Notes: generated by a model from the sequence alone, not told the origin. A stretch of 7,820 nt of DNA from Candidatus Fonsibacter sp. (GCA_009693745.1 SHWR01000052.1:1-7820), one strand, 5' to 3'. Shown: positions 1 to 6,964, numbered from the stretch's first letter. Numbers and translations: made by a program.

Positions 1-564
1 GAAAAATACAAAGGGTTTGGTGTTTCTGCCTGCGCCACATGTGATGGTTTTTTCTATAAAAACAAAGATGTTGTGGTGGTTGGTGGTGGAAATTCTGCTG
101 TTGAAGAATCTTTGTTTCTTACAAATTTTGCAAAAAAAATAACTCTTGTTCATAGAAAAAGCGAATTGAGAGCAGAAAAATTATTACAAAAAAAATTATT
201 TTCTAATCCTAAAATTAGTGTGATTTGGGACACTGCTGTTTCGGAAGTTATTGGAACAGAAAACCCTAAAGGTGTAACTGCTGTGAAATTAAGAAATATC
301 AAAACAAATATAATCTCAGAGCTACAAACTCATGGACTTTTTGTTGCAATTGGGCATGACCCGGCAACAGCTCTATTTAAAGGGCAAGTTAATATGGATA
401 GTAATGGTTATTTAGTAACACAGCCTGACTCTACAAAGACCAATATACCCGGCGTTTTTGCTGCAGGAGATGTAAAAGATAAACTATATCGACAAGCTGT
501 TACAGCTGCTGGGATGGGTTGTATGGCTGCTCTTGAAGCTGAAAAATATTTATCTAACCACTAA
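1..564 (+). CDS. trxB: Thioredoxin reductase, 5'-truncated by the window edge
   Basis: This is the C-terminal 187 residues of an NADPH-dependent FAD flavoprotein that keeps thioredoxin reduced in the cytoplasm. The reading frame is open from base 1, so the true start lies outside; against the roughly 320-residue family about 125-130 N-terminal residues are missing, including the first FAD-binding segment. Visible parts, numbered within the fragment, are the redox-active CATC at 11-14, the NADPH-binding glycine motif GGGNSA at 28-33, the HRK basic patch at 51-53 that recognises the NADPH 2'-phosphate, and the FAD-binding GVFAAGD at 151-157, followed by RQAVTAAGMGC. A shorter reading from the GTG at 73 would drop the CATC motif and is wrong. 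The gene converges on aspC, with two bases between the stop codons. The C-terminal motif resembles alphaproteobacterial TrxB from memory. Identification is secure; other low-molecular-weight flavoprotein reductases lack this CATC plus HRK combination. Confidence 0.96.
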   Translation, partial: EKYKGFGVSACATCDGFFYKNKDVVVVGGGNSAVEESLFLTNFAKKITLVHRKSELRAEKLLQKKLFSNPKISVIWDTAVSEVIGTENPKGVTAVKLRNIKTNIISELQTHGLFVAIGHDPATALFKGQVNMDSNGYLVTQPDSTKTNIPGVFAAGDVKDKLYRQAVTAAGMGCMAALEAEKYLSNH

Positions 565-566
565 GA

Positions 567-1787
567 CTATTTTAAACTTTCGCAAAAACTTTTAATCTTT
601 GTTACGGCCTTCTCTAAAATCTCCATAGAAGTTGCATAAGAAATTCTAAAATAACCCTCCAATCCAAATGCTGAACCCTGAACAATTGCAACACCTGTCT
701 CTTCTAATAAGTAAGTTACAAAATCTGTATCATTTTTAATAATTTTTCCACCAGATGTTTTTTTATTTATTGTCTTTTTACAATTAGGAAAAACATAAAA
801 TGCACCTTGAGGATTAACGCAGGTTAATCCATTAATATTATTTAAAGCATGAACAACAAAATCTCTCCTTTTTTTAAACTCTAAAGCTCTAGTGTTAATA
901 AAACTCTGATCTCCATTAAGAGCCTCAACTGCGGCGGCCTGACTAATAGAGGATGGATTGGTCGTTGATTGAGATTGAATTTTTTGTATTGCTTTAATTA
1001 ATTCTTTTGGACCTGCAGCATATCCAATTCTCCAGCCTGTCATTGCATAAGCTTTGCTCACTCCATTTATAACTATAGTTCTGTCTTTTAGAGAATTTTC
1101 TATTTCTAAAATATTTACAAATTTTGGATCATTAGCACTTTTGACATCATGGTAAATAATATGCTCATAGATATCATCTGTTAAAATATTAACGTGTTTA
1201 TATTTTTTTAAAACCCTAACTAATTCAGTTAATTCTGATCTTGAGTAACACATTCCAGTTGGATTTCCTGGTGAGTTTAAAATAAACCATTTTGTTTTAT
1301 TTGTTATTAATTTGTCAAGTTGGTCAGCGGAAATTTTAAAATCGCTTTGTTCATCACATTCTACGAATTTTGGAGTTCCTCCGGCTAATAAAACCATATC
1401 TGGATATGAAACCCAATAAGGCGCTGGAATAATAACTTCATCTCCTGGATTAATAGTTGCAAGAATACAGTTATAAATTACCTGCTTACCTCCTGTGCCA
1501 ACTGTAATATTGTCTACATCGAAACTTAAATTATTTTCTCTTTTAAATTTATTAACAATTGCTCTTTTTAACTCTGGAGTTCCATCAACAGCCGTATATT
1601 TTGTTTGACCTTCTTTAATAGCTTTAATTGCTGCTGCTTTTATATTATCTGGAGTGTCAAAATCTGGCTCACCCGAAGCTAGTGCTATTACTTCTTTTCC
1701 ACTTTCTTTTAACAGTCTAGCTTTCTGAGTAATTGCAATTGTAGGAGATTCTTTTATTCTCGATAAAGAAGTTGATAGTATAGACAT
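567..1787 (-). CDS. aspC: Aspartate aminotransferase (class I, 1-beta type), possibly also prephenate aminotransferase
   Basis: A complete 406-residue PLP-dependent aminotransferase that interconverts aspartate/2-oxoglutarate and oxaloacetate/glutamate in the cytoplasm. Seen in the sequence: SGEPDFDTP at 38-46, GGKQ at 99-102, APYWVSYP at 122-129, NSPGNPTG at 171-178, the PLP-ring Asp at D204 in TDDIYEH, the Schiff-base lysine K245 in NGVSKAYAMTGWRIGY, and the substrate-carboxylate arginine R381 in FRISYATS. The layout matches the Thermus/alphaproteobacterial subgroup, not the E. coli AspC subgroup. Residues about 337-353 (KKTINKKTSGGKIIK) form a loop typical, as I recall, of alphaproteobacterial members. 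Some enzymes of this subgroup also transaminate prephenate to arogenate for Phe/Tyr synthesis; K101 in GGKQ is compatible with this but not proof. The ATG at 1785-1787 gives the expected N-terminus (LSRIKES.TIAITQKA). No clear Shine-Dalgarno precedes it. The gene stands alone on its strand, convergent with trxB and divergent from uvrB. Confidence 0.95.
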   Translation of the reverse strand: MSILSTSLSRIKESPTIAITQKARLLKESGKEVIALASGEPDFDTPDNIKAAAIKAIKEGQTKYTAVDGTPELKRAIVNKFKRENNLSFDVDNITVGTGGKQVIYNCILATINPGDEVIIPAPYWVSYPDMVLLAGGTPKFVECDEQSDFKISADQLDKLITNKTKWFILNSPGNPTGMCYSRSELTELVRVLKKYKHVNILTDDIYEHIIYHDVKSANDPKFVNILEIENSLKDRTIVINGVSKAYAMTGWRIGYAAGPKELIKAIQKIQSQSTTNPSSISQAAAVEALNGDQSFINTRALEFKKRRDFVVHALNNINGLTCVNPQGAFYVFPNCKKTINKKTSGGKIIKNDTDFVTYLLEETGVAIVQGSAFGLEGYFRISYATSMEILEKAVTKIKSFCESLK

Positions 1788-1810
1788 CTAAATTAATTAT
1801 ATTTTGGAAT
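1788..1810. promoter_or_regulatory. 23-base divergent start region with overlapping candidate -10 elements for aspC and uvrB
   Basis: Only 23 bases separate the aspC and uvrB start codons. On the - strand a perfect TATAAT lies at 1801-1796, eight bases before the aspC ATG. On the + strand TATATT (5 of 6 consensus bases) lies at 1798-1803, seven bases before the uvrB ATG. With usual -10 to +1 spacing, both transcripts would begin one or two bases before their start codons, so both would be nearly leaderless. No good -35 is present: a TTGATA at 1772-1777, inside aspC, is 20 bases from the + strand -10, too far for a standard spacer. The region is nearly all A/T, so chance matches are likely and real promoters could sit inside either gene. 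I see no LexA-type operator (neither a GTTC repeat nor CTGT-N8-ACAG). Confidence 0.35.
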
Positions 1811-3961
1811 ATGCAAAATCTTTTAGAAACTAATATATTAGAAAAATCAAATACGAAAGAACTTTCTTCAAAAAAATTAGAAGGTGGAAAAAAATTTCAA
1901 CTAATAACTGAATATACTCCTGCAGGTGATCAGCCTAAGGCTATTTCTTTTTTAAAAACAGAAATATTAAACAAAAAAAAAAATCAAGTTTTGCTTGGTG
2001 TGACTGGTTCTGGAAAAACTTTTACAATGGCCAAAATTATCGAAGAATTAAACCGCCCAGCCTTAATTCTTGCTCCAAATAAAACTTTAGCTGCCCAATT
2101 ATATGGTGAAATGAAAAATTTTTTTCCTAACAACGCTGTTGAATATTTTGTTTCTTATTATGATTACTATACTCCAGAAGCTTACGTTCCAAGATCTGAT
2201 ACTTATATAGAAAAAGAAGCTTCTATAAATCAACAGATAGATAGAATGAGACATTCGGCTACCAGATCTCTCTTGGAAAGAGATGATGTGATTATTGTTT
2301 CAAGTGTGTCTTGCATTTACGGATTAGGATCTGTCGACTCCTACAGTAAAATGACTTTGATTTTTAAAAAAAATGAGAGCTATGAAAGAGATAAAATTAT
2401 TAAAGGACTTGTTGAGCTTCAATACAAAAGAAATGATCAAAATTTTCATAGAGGAACTTTTAGAGTTAGAGGAGAAAATATAGAAGTTTTTCCATCTCAT
2501 TATGAGGATGAGGCATGGAGAATTACAATTGAAGATAATAAAATAACTCAGATAAAGTCTTTTGATCCACTGACTGGAGCTGACAATAAAGAAATTAATT
2601 TAATAAAATTATATGGAAATAGTCACTATATAACTCCTAGACCAACAGTAGAAAAAGCAATTAATGAAATAAAAAAAGAATTAATTGTTACTTTAGAAAA
2701 ATTTAGAAATGAAAAAAAACTTTTAGAAGCACAAAGGTTGGAGGAGAGAACTAGATACGATCTTGAAATGATTGAAGCCACAGGAAGTTGTGCTGGAATA
2801 GAAAATTATTCAAGATTCTTATCTGGAAGAAATCCTGGCGATCCACCTCCAACATTATTTGAATACCTTCCTGATAGTTGTTTAGTATTTGTTGATGAAA
2901 GCCACGTTACTATTCCACAGTTAAACGGGATGTACAAAGGAGATTATACTAGAAAAAAAACTTTATCCGATTATGGCTTTAGACTTCCTTCTTGTATGGA
3001 TAATAGACCATTAAAATTTGAAGAATGGGATATGATGAGACCTCAAACAATTTTTGTTTCTGCAACACCAAGTGAATGGGAATTAAAACAAAGCAAAGGA
3101 GTTTTTGCAGAACAAATTATAAGACCAACTGGACTTATAGATCCTCCAATTTTTATCAGACCCGCTAAAAATCAAATAGATGATTTGTTGAATGAATGCA
3201 TTACTGTTTCTAAAAATAACCAAAGAACACTTGTTACTACGCTTACGAAAAAAATGGCCGAGGACTTGACTGAATATCTCGATGAAAATGGAATTAAAGT
3301 TCGTTATATGCATTCTGATATTGATACGCTTGAAAGAATAGAAATTATAAGAGACTTAAGGCTCGGTATATTCGATGTCTTGATTGGCATTAATCTTTTA
3401 AGAGAAGGACTGGACATACCAGAGTGTGCTCTTGTTGCAATTTTAGATGCTGATAAAGAAGGTTTCTTAAGATCCGAAAGATCCTTAATACAAACTATCG
3501 GCAGAGCAGCTAGAAATATTGATGGTAAAGTTATTTTGTATGCAGATAAAGAAACAGACAGTATTAAAAAAGCTATCAATGAAACTAACAGAAGAAGAAC
3601 TAAACAAATTGAATATAATAAAAAAAATAAAATAACCGCTCAGTCTATCAAATCAAAAATTAATGACATTTTGGAAGGGGTTTTTGAGAAAGATTATGTT
3701 ACTTTTGATAATGACATCCCGATTGGTGATAATCTTAAAAAACATTTAAAAATGCTAGAAAAAGAAATGAAAAAAGCTGCTGACAACTTAGAATTCGAAC
3801 AAGCGGCAAAAATAAGAGATGAAATAAGAAAACTTCAAGAGAGGGAGTTAGAAATTAATATGAGTAGCAAAATTAAAGTTTATAACGACGATGTAAAAAA
3901 AGAATTAATAGGAAGATCAACGCAGGGCAAGGCTGGAATGATTGCAAAAAGAAAGAGATAA
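1811..3961 (+). CDS. uvrB: Excinuclease ABC subunit B (UvrB)
   Basis: A 716-residue helicase-fold subunit of nucleotide excision repair. It receives damaged DNA from UvrA, checks strand damage with its beta-hairpin, and recruits UvrC for incision. Seen: Walker A GVTGSGKT at 63-70, the tyrosine-rich beta-hairpin region (YYDYY at 116-120 through MRHSAT near 151), DESH box at 362-365, SATP at 417-420, GINLLREGLDIPE at 526-538, QTIGRAARN at 561-569, and a C-terminal UVR domain around 643-678 with FEQAAKIRDEI for UvrC contact. E. coli UvrB is 673 residues; the excess is about 25 residues before FQLITEYTPAGDQP and a Lys/Arg-rich tail after the UVR domain. The ATG at 1811 is the only ATG, GTG or TTG after the in-frame stop at 1781-1783 and before the conserved core, so it is the best start, although no strong ribosome site precedes it. 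It heads a five-gene + strand unit; the next start is one base beyond its stop. Confidence 0.97.
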   Translation: MQNLLETNILEKSNTKELSSKKLEGGKKFQLITEYTPAGDQPKAISFLKTEILNKKKNQVLLGVTGSGKTFTMAKIIEELNRPALILAPNKTLAAQLYGEMKNFFPNNAVEYFVSYYDYYTPEAYVPRSDTYIEKEASINQQIDRMRHSATRSLLERDDVIIVSSVSCIYGLGSVDSYSKMTLIFKKNESYERDKIIKGLVELQYKRNDQNFHRGTFRVRGENIEVFPSHYEDEAWRITIEDNKITQIKSFDPLTGADNKEINLIKLYGNSHYITPRPTVEKAINEIKKELIVTLEKFRNEKKLLEAQRLEERTRYDLEMIEATGSCAGIENYSRFLSGRNPGDPPPTLFEYLPDSCLVFVDESHVTIPQLNGMYKGDYTRKKTLSDYGFRLPSCMDNRPLKFEEWDMMRPQTIFVSATPSEWELKQSKGVFAEQIIRPTGLIDPPIFIRPAKNQIDDLLNECITVSKNNQRTLVTTLTKKMAEDLTEYLDENGIKVRYMHSDIDTLERIEIIRDLRLGIFDVLIGINLLREGLDIPECALVAILDADKEGFLRSERSLIQTIGRAARNIDGKVILYADKETDSIKKAINETNRRRTKQIEYNKKNKITAQSIKSKINDILEGVFEKDYVTFDNDIPIGDNLKKHLKMLEKEMKKAADNLEFEQAAKIRDEIRKLQERELEINMSSKIKVYNDDVKKELIGRSTQGKAGMIAKRKR
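1973..1983 (+). repeat. Homopolymer run of 11 A in uvrB
   Basis: Eleven consecutive A encode the Lys-rich stretch at residues 55-57, just before the Walker A strand. It is the longest single-base run I found in the window. The uvrB frame is intact across it. Confidence 0.9.
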
Positions 3962-3962
3962 A

Positions 3963-4718
3963 ATGAATAAAAGTATTTTAATTACAGGATCCTCTCAAAG
4001 AATTGGTAAAGAACTATGTTTATATTTTGCAAAAATGGGATGGAATATTGCGATTCATTTTAATAAATCAAAAAAACAAGCTAACGCTCTTAAAAAAGAA
4101 ATAGAAAGATATGGAGTAAAATGTGTTTATATTCAAGGTAATCTTTTAAATACAAAAACAATAAAAAAAATAATCACTTCTGCAAAAAAAAAATTAGGAA
4201 ATATTAATTGTATAATCAATAATGCTTCTATTTTTAATAATGATAATATTTTAAATTTTAACGAAAAAAGTTGGAATGAGCATATAAAAATTAATCTTTT
4301 AGCACCAGCTACCTTTATTAAAGAATTTTCTAAAATTAAAAATCTATCTGAGAATAAATCTATTATAAATATTCTTGATCAAAGAATATTTAAACTAACT
4401 CCATATTTCTTTTCATATACTGTTAGCAAAACAGGGCTACATACGATAACAAAAACTGCAGCTATGAAATTAGCGCCAACAATCAGGGTTAATGCTATTG
4501 CTCCTGGTCCCGTCCTTAAAAACAAAAGACAAACTCAAAAACATTTTAACAAACAATCAAAAAATACTTTGCTTGGTAAGGCTGTTAAAATTGAAGATAT
4601 ATGCAAAACAGCCTATCTTTTGGCAAGTAGTGAAACGATTACTGGTCAAGTCATTGCTGTAGATAGTGGACAAAGTCTTAACTGGAAAACTCCAGATATT
4701 ATTGGGATTAATGAATAA
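3963..4718 (+). CDS. Short-chain dehydrogenase of pteridine reductase type (FolM/PTR1-like)
   Basis: A 251-residue Rossmann-fold SDR, probably an NADPH-dependent reductase of dihydro- or oxidised pterins or dihydrofolate in the cytoplasm. Residues 8-15 read TGSSQRIG: an arginine replaces the second glycine of the usual TGxxxGxG, the variant known in PTR1 and FolM. NNAS at 86-89 followed by F91 matches the PTR1 pocket where a Phe stacks on the pterin. The usual catalytic Ser is replaced by D139, with Y152 thirteen residues later and K156 four after that, the same spacing as the Asp-Tyr-Lys set of Leishmania PTR1. APGPV at 180-184 and TGQVIAVDSGQSL near 227-239 complete the fold. The ATG at 3963 is preferred over an in-frame TTG at 3942 inside uvrB: the protein then begins directly at the first strand, and GAAAGAGA at 3951-3958 is a modest ribosome site. 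It overlaps folB by 8 bases, supporting a pterin role. Dihydrofolate versus dihydromonapterin as substrate cannot be decided from sequence. Confidence 0.85.
   Translation: MNKSILITGSSQRIGKELCLYFAKMGWNIAIHFNKSKKQANALKKEIERYGVKCVYIQGNLLNTKTIKKIITSAKKKLGNINCIINNASIFNNDNILNFNEKSWNEHIKINLLAPATFIKEFSKIKNLSENKSIINILDQRIFKLTPYFFSYTVSKTGLHTITKTAAMKLAPTIRVNAIAPGPVLKNKRQTQKHFNKQSKNTLLGKAVKIEDICKTAYLLASSETITGQVIAVDSGQSLNWKTPDIIGINE
4184..4193 (+). repeat. Run of 10 A in the pteridine-reductase-like gene
   Basis: Ten consecutive A encode part of the AKKKLGN stretch (about residues 74-80) of the SDR. The frame is intact across it. Confidence 0.85.
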
Positions 4719-5127
4719 AACAAATATCATAAAACTTTTTAGAAATAAAAAAAAATTCAAATCAAAAGAAATAATTTTTATTAAAAATTATGTCTGCAGG
4801 GCAATTATTGGCTATCATTCGTTTGAGAAAACCAAACCTCAAGAATTAAGATTTAATGTCGAAATTTTAAGCAAACAAAAAAAAGTAATTGACGGAAATA
4901 TTAATTCAATTTTGAATTATGAAGAAATTATTGATAAAATAAATTTTTTTTTAAAAAAAAAATATAATTTTTTAGAATCTTTTGCGAATGATTTTATTTG
5001 TGAAATCTTTAAGAATAAAAATGTTATAAATATTAAGATAAAAGTGGAAAAATTAAATATAATTAAAAATACTGAGTCTGTTGGAATAGAATTCTTTAAA
5101 ATAAAAAGTGATTATGAAAAACTTTGA
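4711..5127 (+). CDS. folB: Dihydroneopterin aldolase family protein (FolB, possibly FolX-like)
   Basis: A 138-residue member of the FolB/FolX family, small cytoplasmic enzymes that form multimeric rings. FolB cleaves 7,8-dihydroneopterin to 6-hydroxymethyl-dihydropterin and glycolaldehyde in folate synthesis; FolX epimerises dihydroneopterin triphosphate. Seen: IGYHSFEKTKPQ at 33-43 with E39, the active-site tyrosine Y70 in LNYEEI, the pterin-anchoring glutamate E89 in FLESFANDF, the catalytic lysine K114 in VEKLN, and SVGIEF near the end. The ATG at 4711 lies inside the SDR stop region (ATGAATAA, 8-base overlap), and no other ATG, GTG or TTG follows before the conserved core. This leaves a Lys-rich N-terminal extension of about 18 residues beyond the roughly 120-residue family norm. 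A GTG at 4666 would add 15 unconserved residues and a longer overlap, so I reject it. The KL after the lysine, instead of the common KP, occurs in alphaproteobacterial FolB as I recall, and also in FolX. Its 3' end overlaps uvrC by 14 bases, consistent with coupled translation. Confidence 0.86.
   Translation: MNKTNIIKLFRNKKKFKSKEIIFIKNYVCRAIIGYHSFEKTKPQELRFNVEILSKQKKVIDGNINSILNYEEIIDKINFFLKKKYNFLESFANDFICEIFKNKNVINIKIKVEKLNIIKNTESVGIEFFKIKSDYEKL
4944..4962 (+). repeat. T9-A10 tract in folB
   Basis: Nine T are followed directly by ten A, coding for FFLKKK at about residues 79-84 of FolB. Both runs are in frame. This nearly self-complementary 19-base block sits in the middle of a conserved gene. 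Confidence 0.9.
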
Positions 5128-6964
5128 GCAAGGAAAGCAAATCATAAAAAATATAATACAATTTTTGCCTAATGGTCCTGGCGTTTATAAGATGCTAGAT
5201 GATAAAAACACTATTATTTATGTCGGAAAAGCCAAGAACTTACCTAATAGAATAAATAGTTATATTTCGTCTTCCTATTTGCCAGTTAGAACGGAAAGAA
5301 TGATTTCTAGTACAAAAAATCTTGAATTCATATCAACACAAAATGAAGCGGAAGCATTATTACTTGAAGCTAATCTTATAAAAAAACATCAACCTCGATA
5401 TAATATTTTATTAAAGGATGACAAATCTTTTCCTTATATTCAACTAACAAAATCTCATATATTTCCTCGGTTAACTAAGTTTAGAGGCAAACAAAATAAA
5501 AATGATATCTTTTTCGGTCCATTCGCTTCTATTGGTTCAGCAAATTGGACAATCAAAACATTACAAAAAGTATTTTTATTAAGAGTATGCGATGACTCAA
5601 CATTTAACAATAGAAGGAGACCATGTATTTTGCATCAAATTAAGAGATGCTCCGCCCCATGTACTAATGAAATTAGCGAAAAAGATTATAACAAACTTGT
5701 TATAGATAGTACCAATTTTTTAAATGGAAAATCTGCACTTATACAAAAAAAACTTTCCAAAGAAATGGAAATTGAAAGTAAAAAATTTAAGTATGAAAAA
5801 GCAGCAACAATTAGAGATAGAATAAAAGCCTTAACTCAAATTCAGTCATCTCAACAAATTAATAAAAATAATTTTAACAATGCTGATTTAATTGTTGCAT
5901 TTCAAAAAAATAATATTACTTGCATTGAAGTATTTTTTTATAGATCTAAACAAAACTGGGGTAACCAAGCTTTTTTTCCAAAGCATGATAAAGATGATAA
6001 CATAAATGAGATTATCTATGCTTTTCTAATTCAATTTTATGAAAATAAGATTCCTCCAGAAGAGATTATTCTAAGTAAAAAAATTAAATATTTAGATCTA
6101 ATTCAAACTGCTTTGGAGAAAAAATATAATAAAAAAATTAATATAAAAACTGCAAAAAATAATAATGAGGAGCTCTCAATAAAATTAGCTATTAAGAATG
6201 CAGAATTAGCCCTAGATAAAAAAATATTAGAGAATGAAAATAATGATCATTTTTTATCATTAGTTAATAAAGAGTTTAACTTAAGTTTTACACCAAACCT
6301 AATTGAAGTTTACGACAATAGTCATGTTCAAGGATTAAATGCTGTCGGAGCTTTTGTTGTGTTTGGAAAAAATGGATTTATTAAAAAAAAATATAGAAAA
6401 TTTAACATATCAAAAACGAATATTAATGCTGGTGATGATTACGGAATGCTAAAGGAAGTTCTTTCTAGAAGATTTACAAAAATTAAATTAAGTAATGAAG
6501 ATGAAACTCCTGATTTAATTGTAATCGATGGTGGGAAAGGCCATTACAATGTAGCTAGAAAAATTTTAGACGAGCTCGGGCATTTTAGTCTTAGTATAAT
6601 AGCTATTGCAAAAGGTGAAAGAAGAAGTCAAGGTGATGAAACTTTTTATTATAATAATAAAAAAATTAAAATTAATAATAATGTATTATTATTTTTCTTA
6701 CAAAGACTACGCGATGAAGCCCACAGATTCGCTGTATATTCACATATAATTAATCGGAAAAATACTTTTACACAATCTGCTCTTGATGAAATCGAAGGAA
6801 TAGGAAAGAGAAGAAAAAAATTACTATTAAACCATTTTGGCTCTGTAAAATTAATAGAAAATGCGAGCATTGAAGATATAAAAAAAATAGATGGAATAAG
6901 TGATTTAGTCGCAAATAAAATTTATAATTTTTTTAATAAAAATAGTTTAATGTCAAAAAAATGA
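5114..6964 (+). CDS. uvrC: Excinuclease ABC subunit C (UvrC)
   Basis: A 616-residue dual-incision nuclease of nucleotide excision repair, cutting the damaged strand on both sides of the lesion after UvrB loading. Domains in order: GIY-YIG nuclease at about 19-97 (GVY 23-25, YVGKA 36-40, R46, and the acidic metal ligand in NEAEALLLE 77-85); four cysteines C159, C171, C179, C183 with 12/8/4 spacing, matching the iron-sulfur ligands of E. coli UvrC; a UVR domain at about 206-242; the RNase H-like nuclease with D401 in EVYDNSH, D441/D442 in GDDYGML, D472 in IDGGKGH and H537 in RDEAHRF; and two helix-hairpin-helix motifs at about 555-608. Length matches the family (E. coli 610). The ATG at 5114 is chosen over a GTG two codons upstream (5108). 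It starts inside folB (14-base overlap) and its TGA overlaps the pgsA ATG. The usual Q after DGGKG is H here. No obvious ribosome site is present, so coupling to folB is likely. Confidence 0.97.
   Translation: MKNFEQGKQIIKNIIQFLPNGPGVYKMLDDKNTIIYVGKAKNLPNRINSYISSSYLPVRTERMISSTKNLEFISTQNEAEALLLEANLIKKHQPRYNILLKDDKSFPYIQLTKSHIFPRLTKFRGKQNKNDIFFGPFASIGSANWTIKTLQKVFLLRVCDDSTFNNRRRPCILHQIKRCSAPCTNEISEKDYNKLVIDSTNFLNGKSALIQKKLSKEMEIESKKFKYEKAATIRDRIKALTQIQSSQQINKNNFNNADLIVAFQKNNITCIEVFFYRSKQNWGNQAFFPKHDKDDNINEIIYAFLIQFYENKIPPEEIILSKKIKYLDLIQTALEKKYNKKINIKTAKNNNEELSIKLAIKNAELALDKKILENENNDHFLSLVNKEFNLSFTPNLIEVYDNSHVQGLNAVGAFVVFGKNGFIKKKYRKFNISKTNINAGDDYGMLKEVLSRRFTKIKLSNEDETPDLIVIDGGKGHYNVARKILDELGHFSLSIIAIAKGERRSQGDETFYYNNKKIKINNNVLLFFLQRLRDEAHRFAVYSHIINRKNTFTQSALDEIEGIGKRRKKLLLNHFGSVKLIENASIEDIKKIDGISDLVANKIYNFFNKNSLMSKK

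Noticed and set aside
3083..3579. Two - strand open frames (3083-3313 and 3304-3579) opposite uvrB
   Set aside because: They lie wholly antisense to conserved helicase motifs of uvrB, show no recognisable domain, and are expected by chance opposite a long gene.
3942..3962. TTG at 3942 as the SDR start
   Set aside because: It adds seven residues inside uvrB, while the ATG at 3963 begins right at the Rossmann strand and has a ribosome-site-like GAAAGAGA.
4557..4760. A - strand open frame of 67 codons across the SDR/folB junction
   Set aside because: It is antisense to two well-supported genes, has no known motif and has no ribosome site I could see.
1971..4962. Homopolymer runs as evidence of pseudogenes
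   Set aside because: All affected genes keep intact frames and complete catalytic motifs across the runs.
5108..5113. GTG at 5108 as the uvrC start
   Set aside because: An ATG two codons later gives an equally complete protein, and nothing supports the GTG.
6649..6870. A - strand open frame opposite the UvrC C-terminal domain
   Set aside because: It is the shadow of the conserved RNase H-like/HhH coding region; its Leu/Ile/Phe-rich composition reflects complementing A-rich codons.
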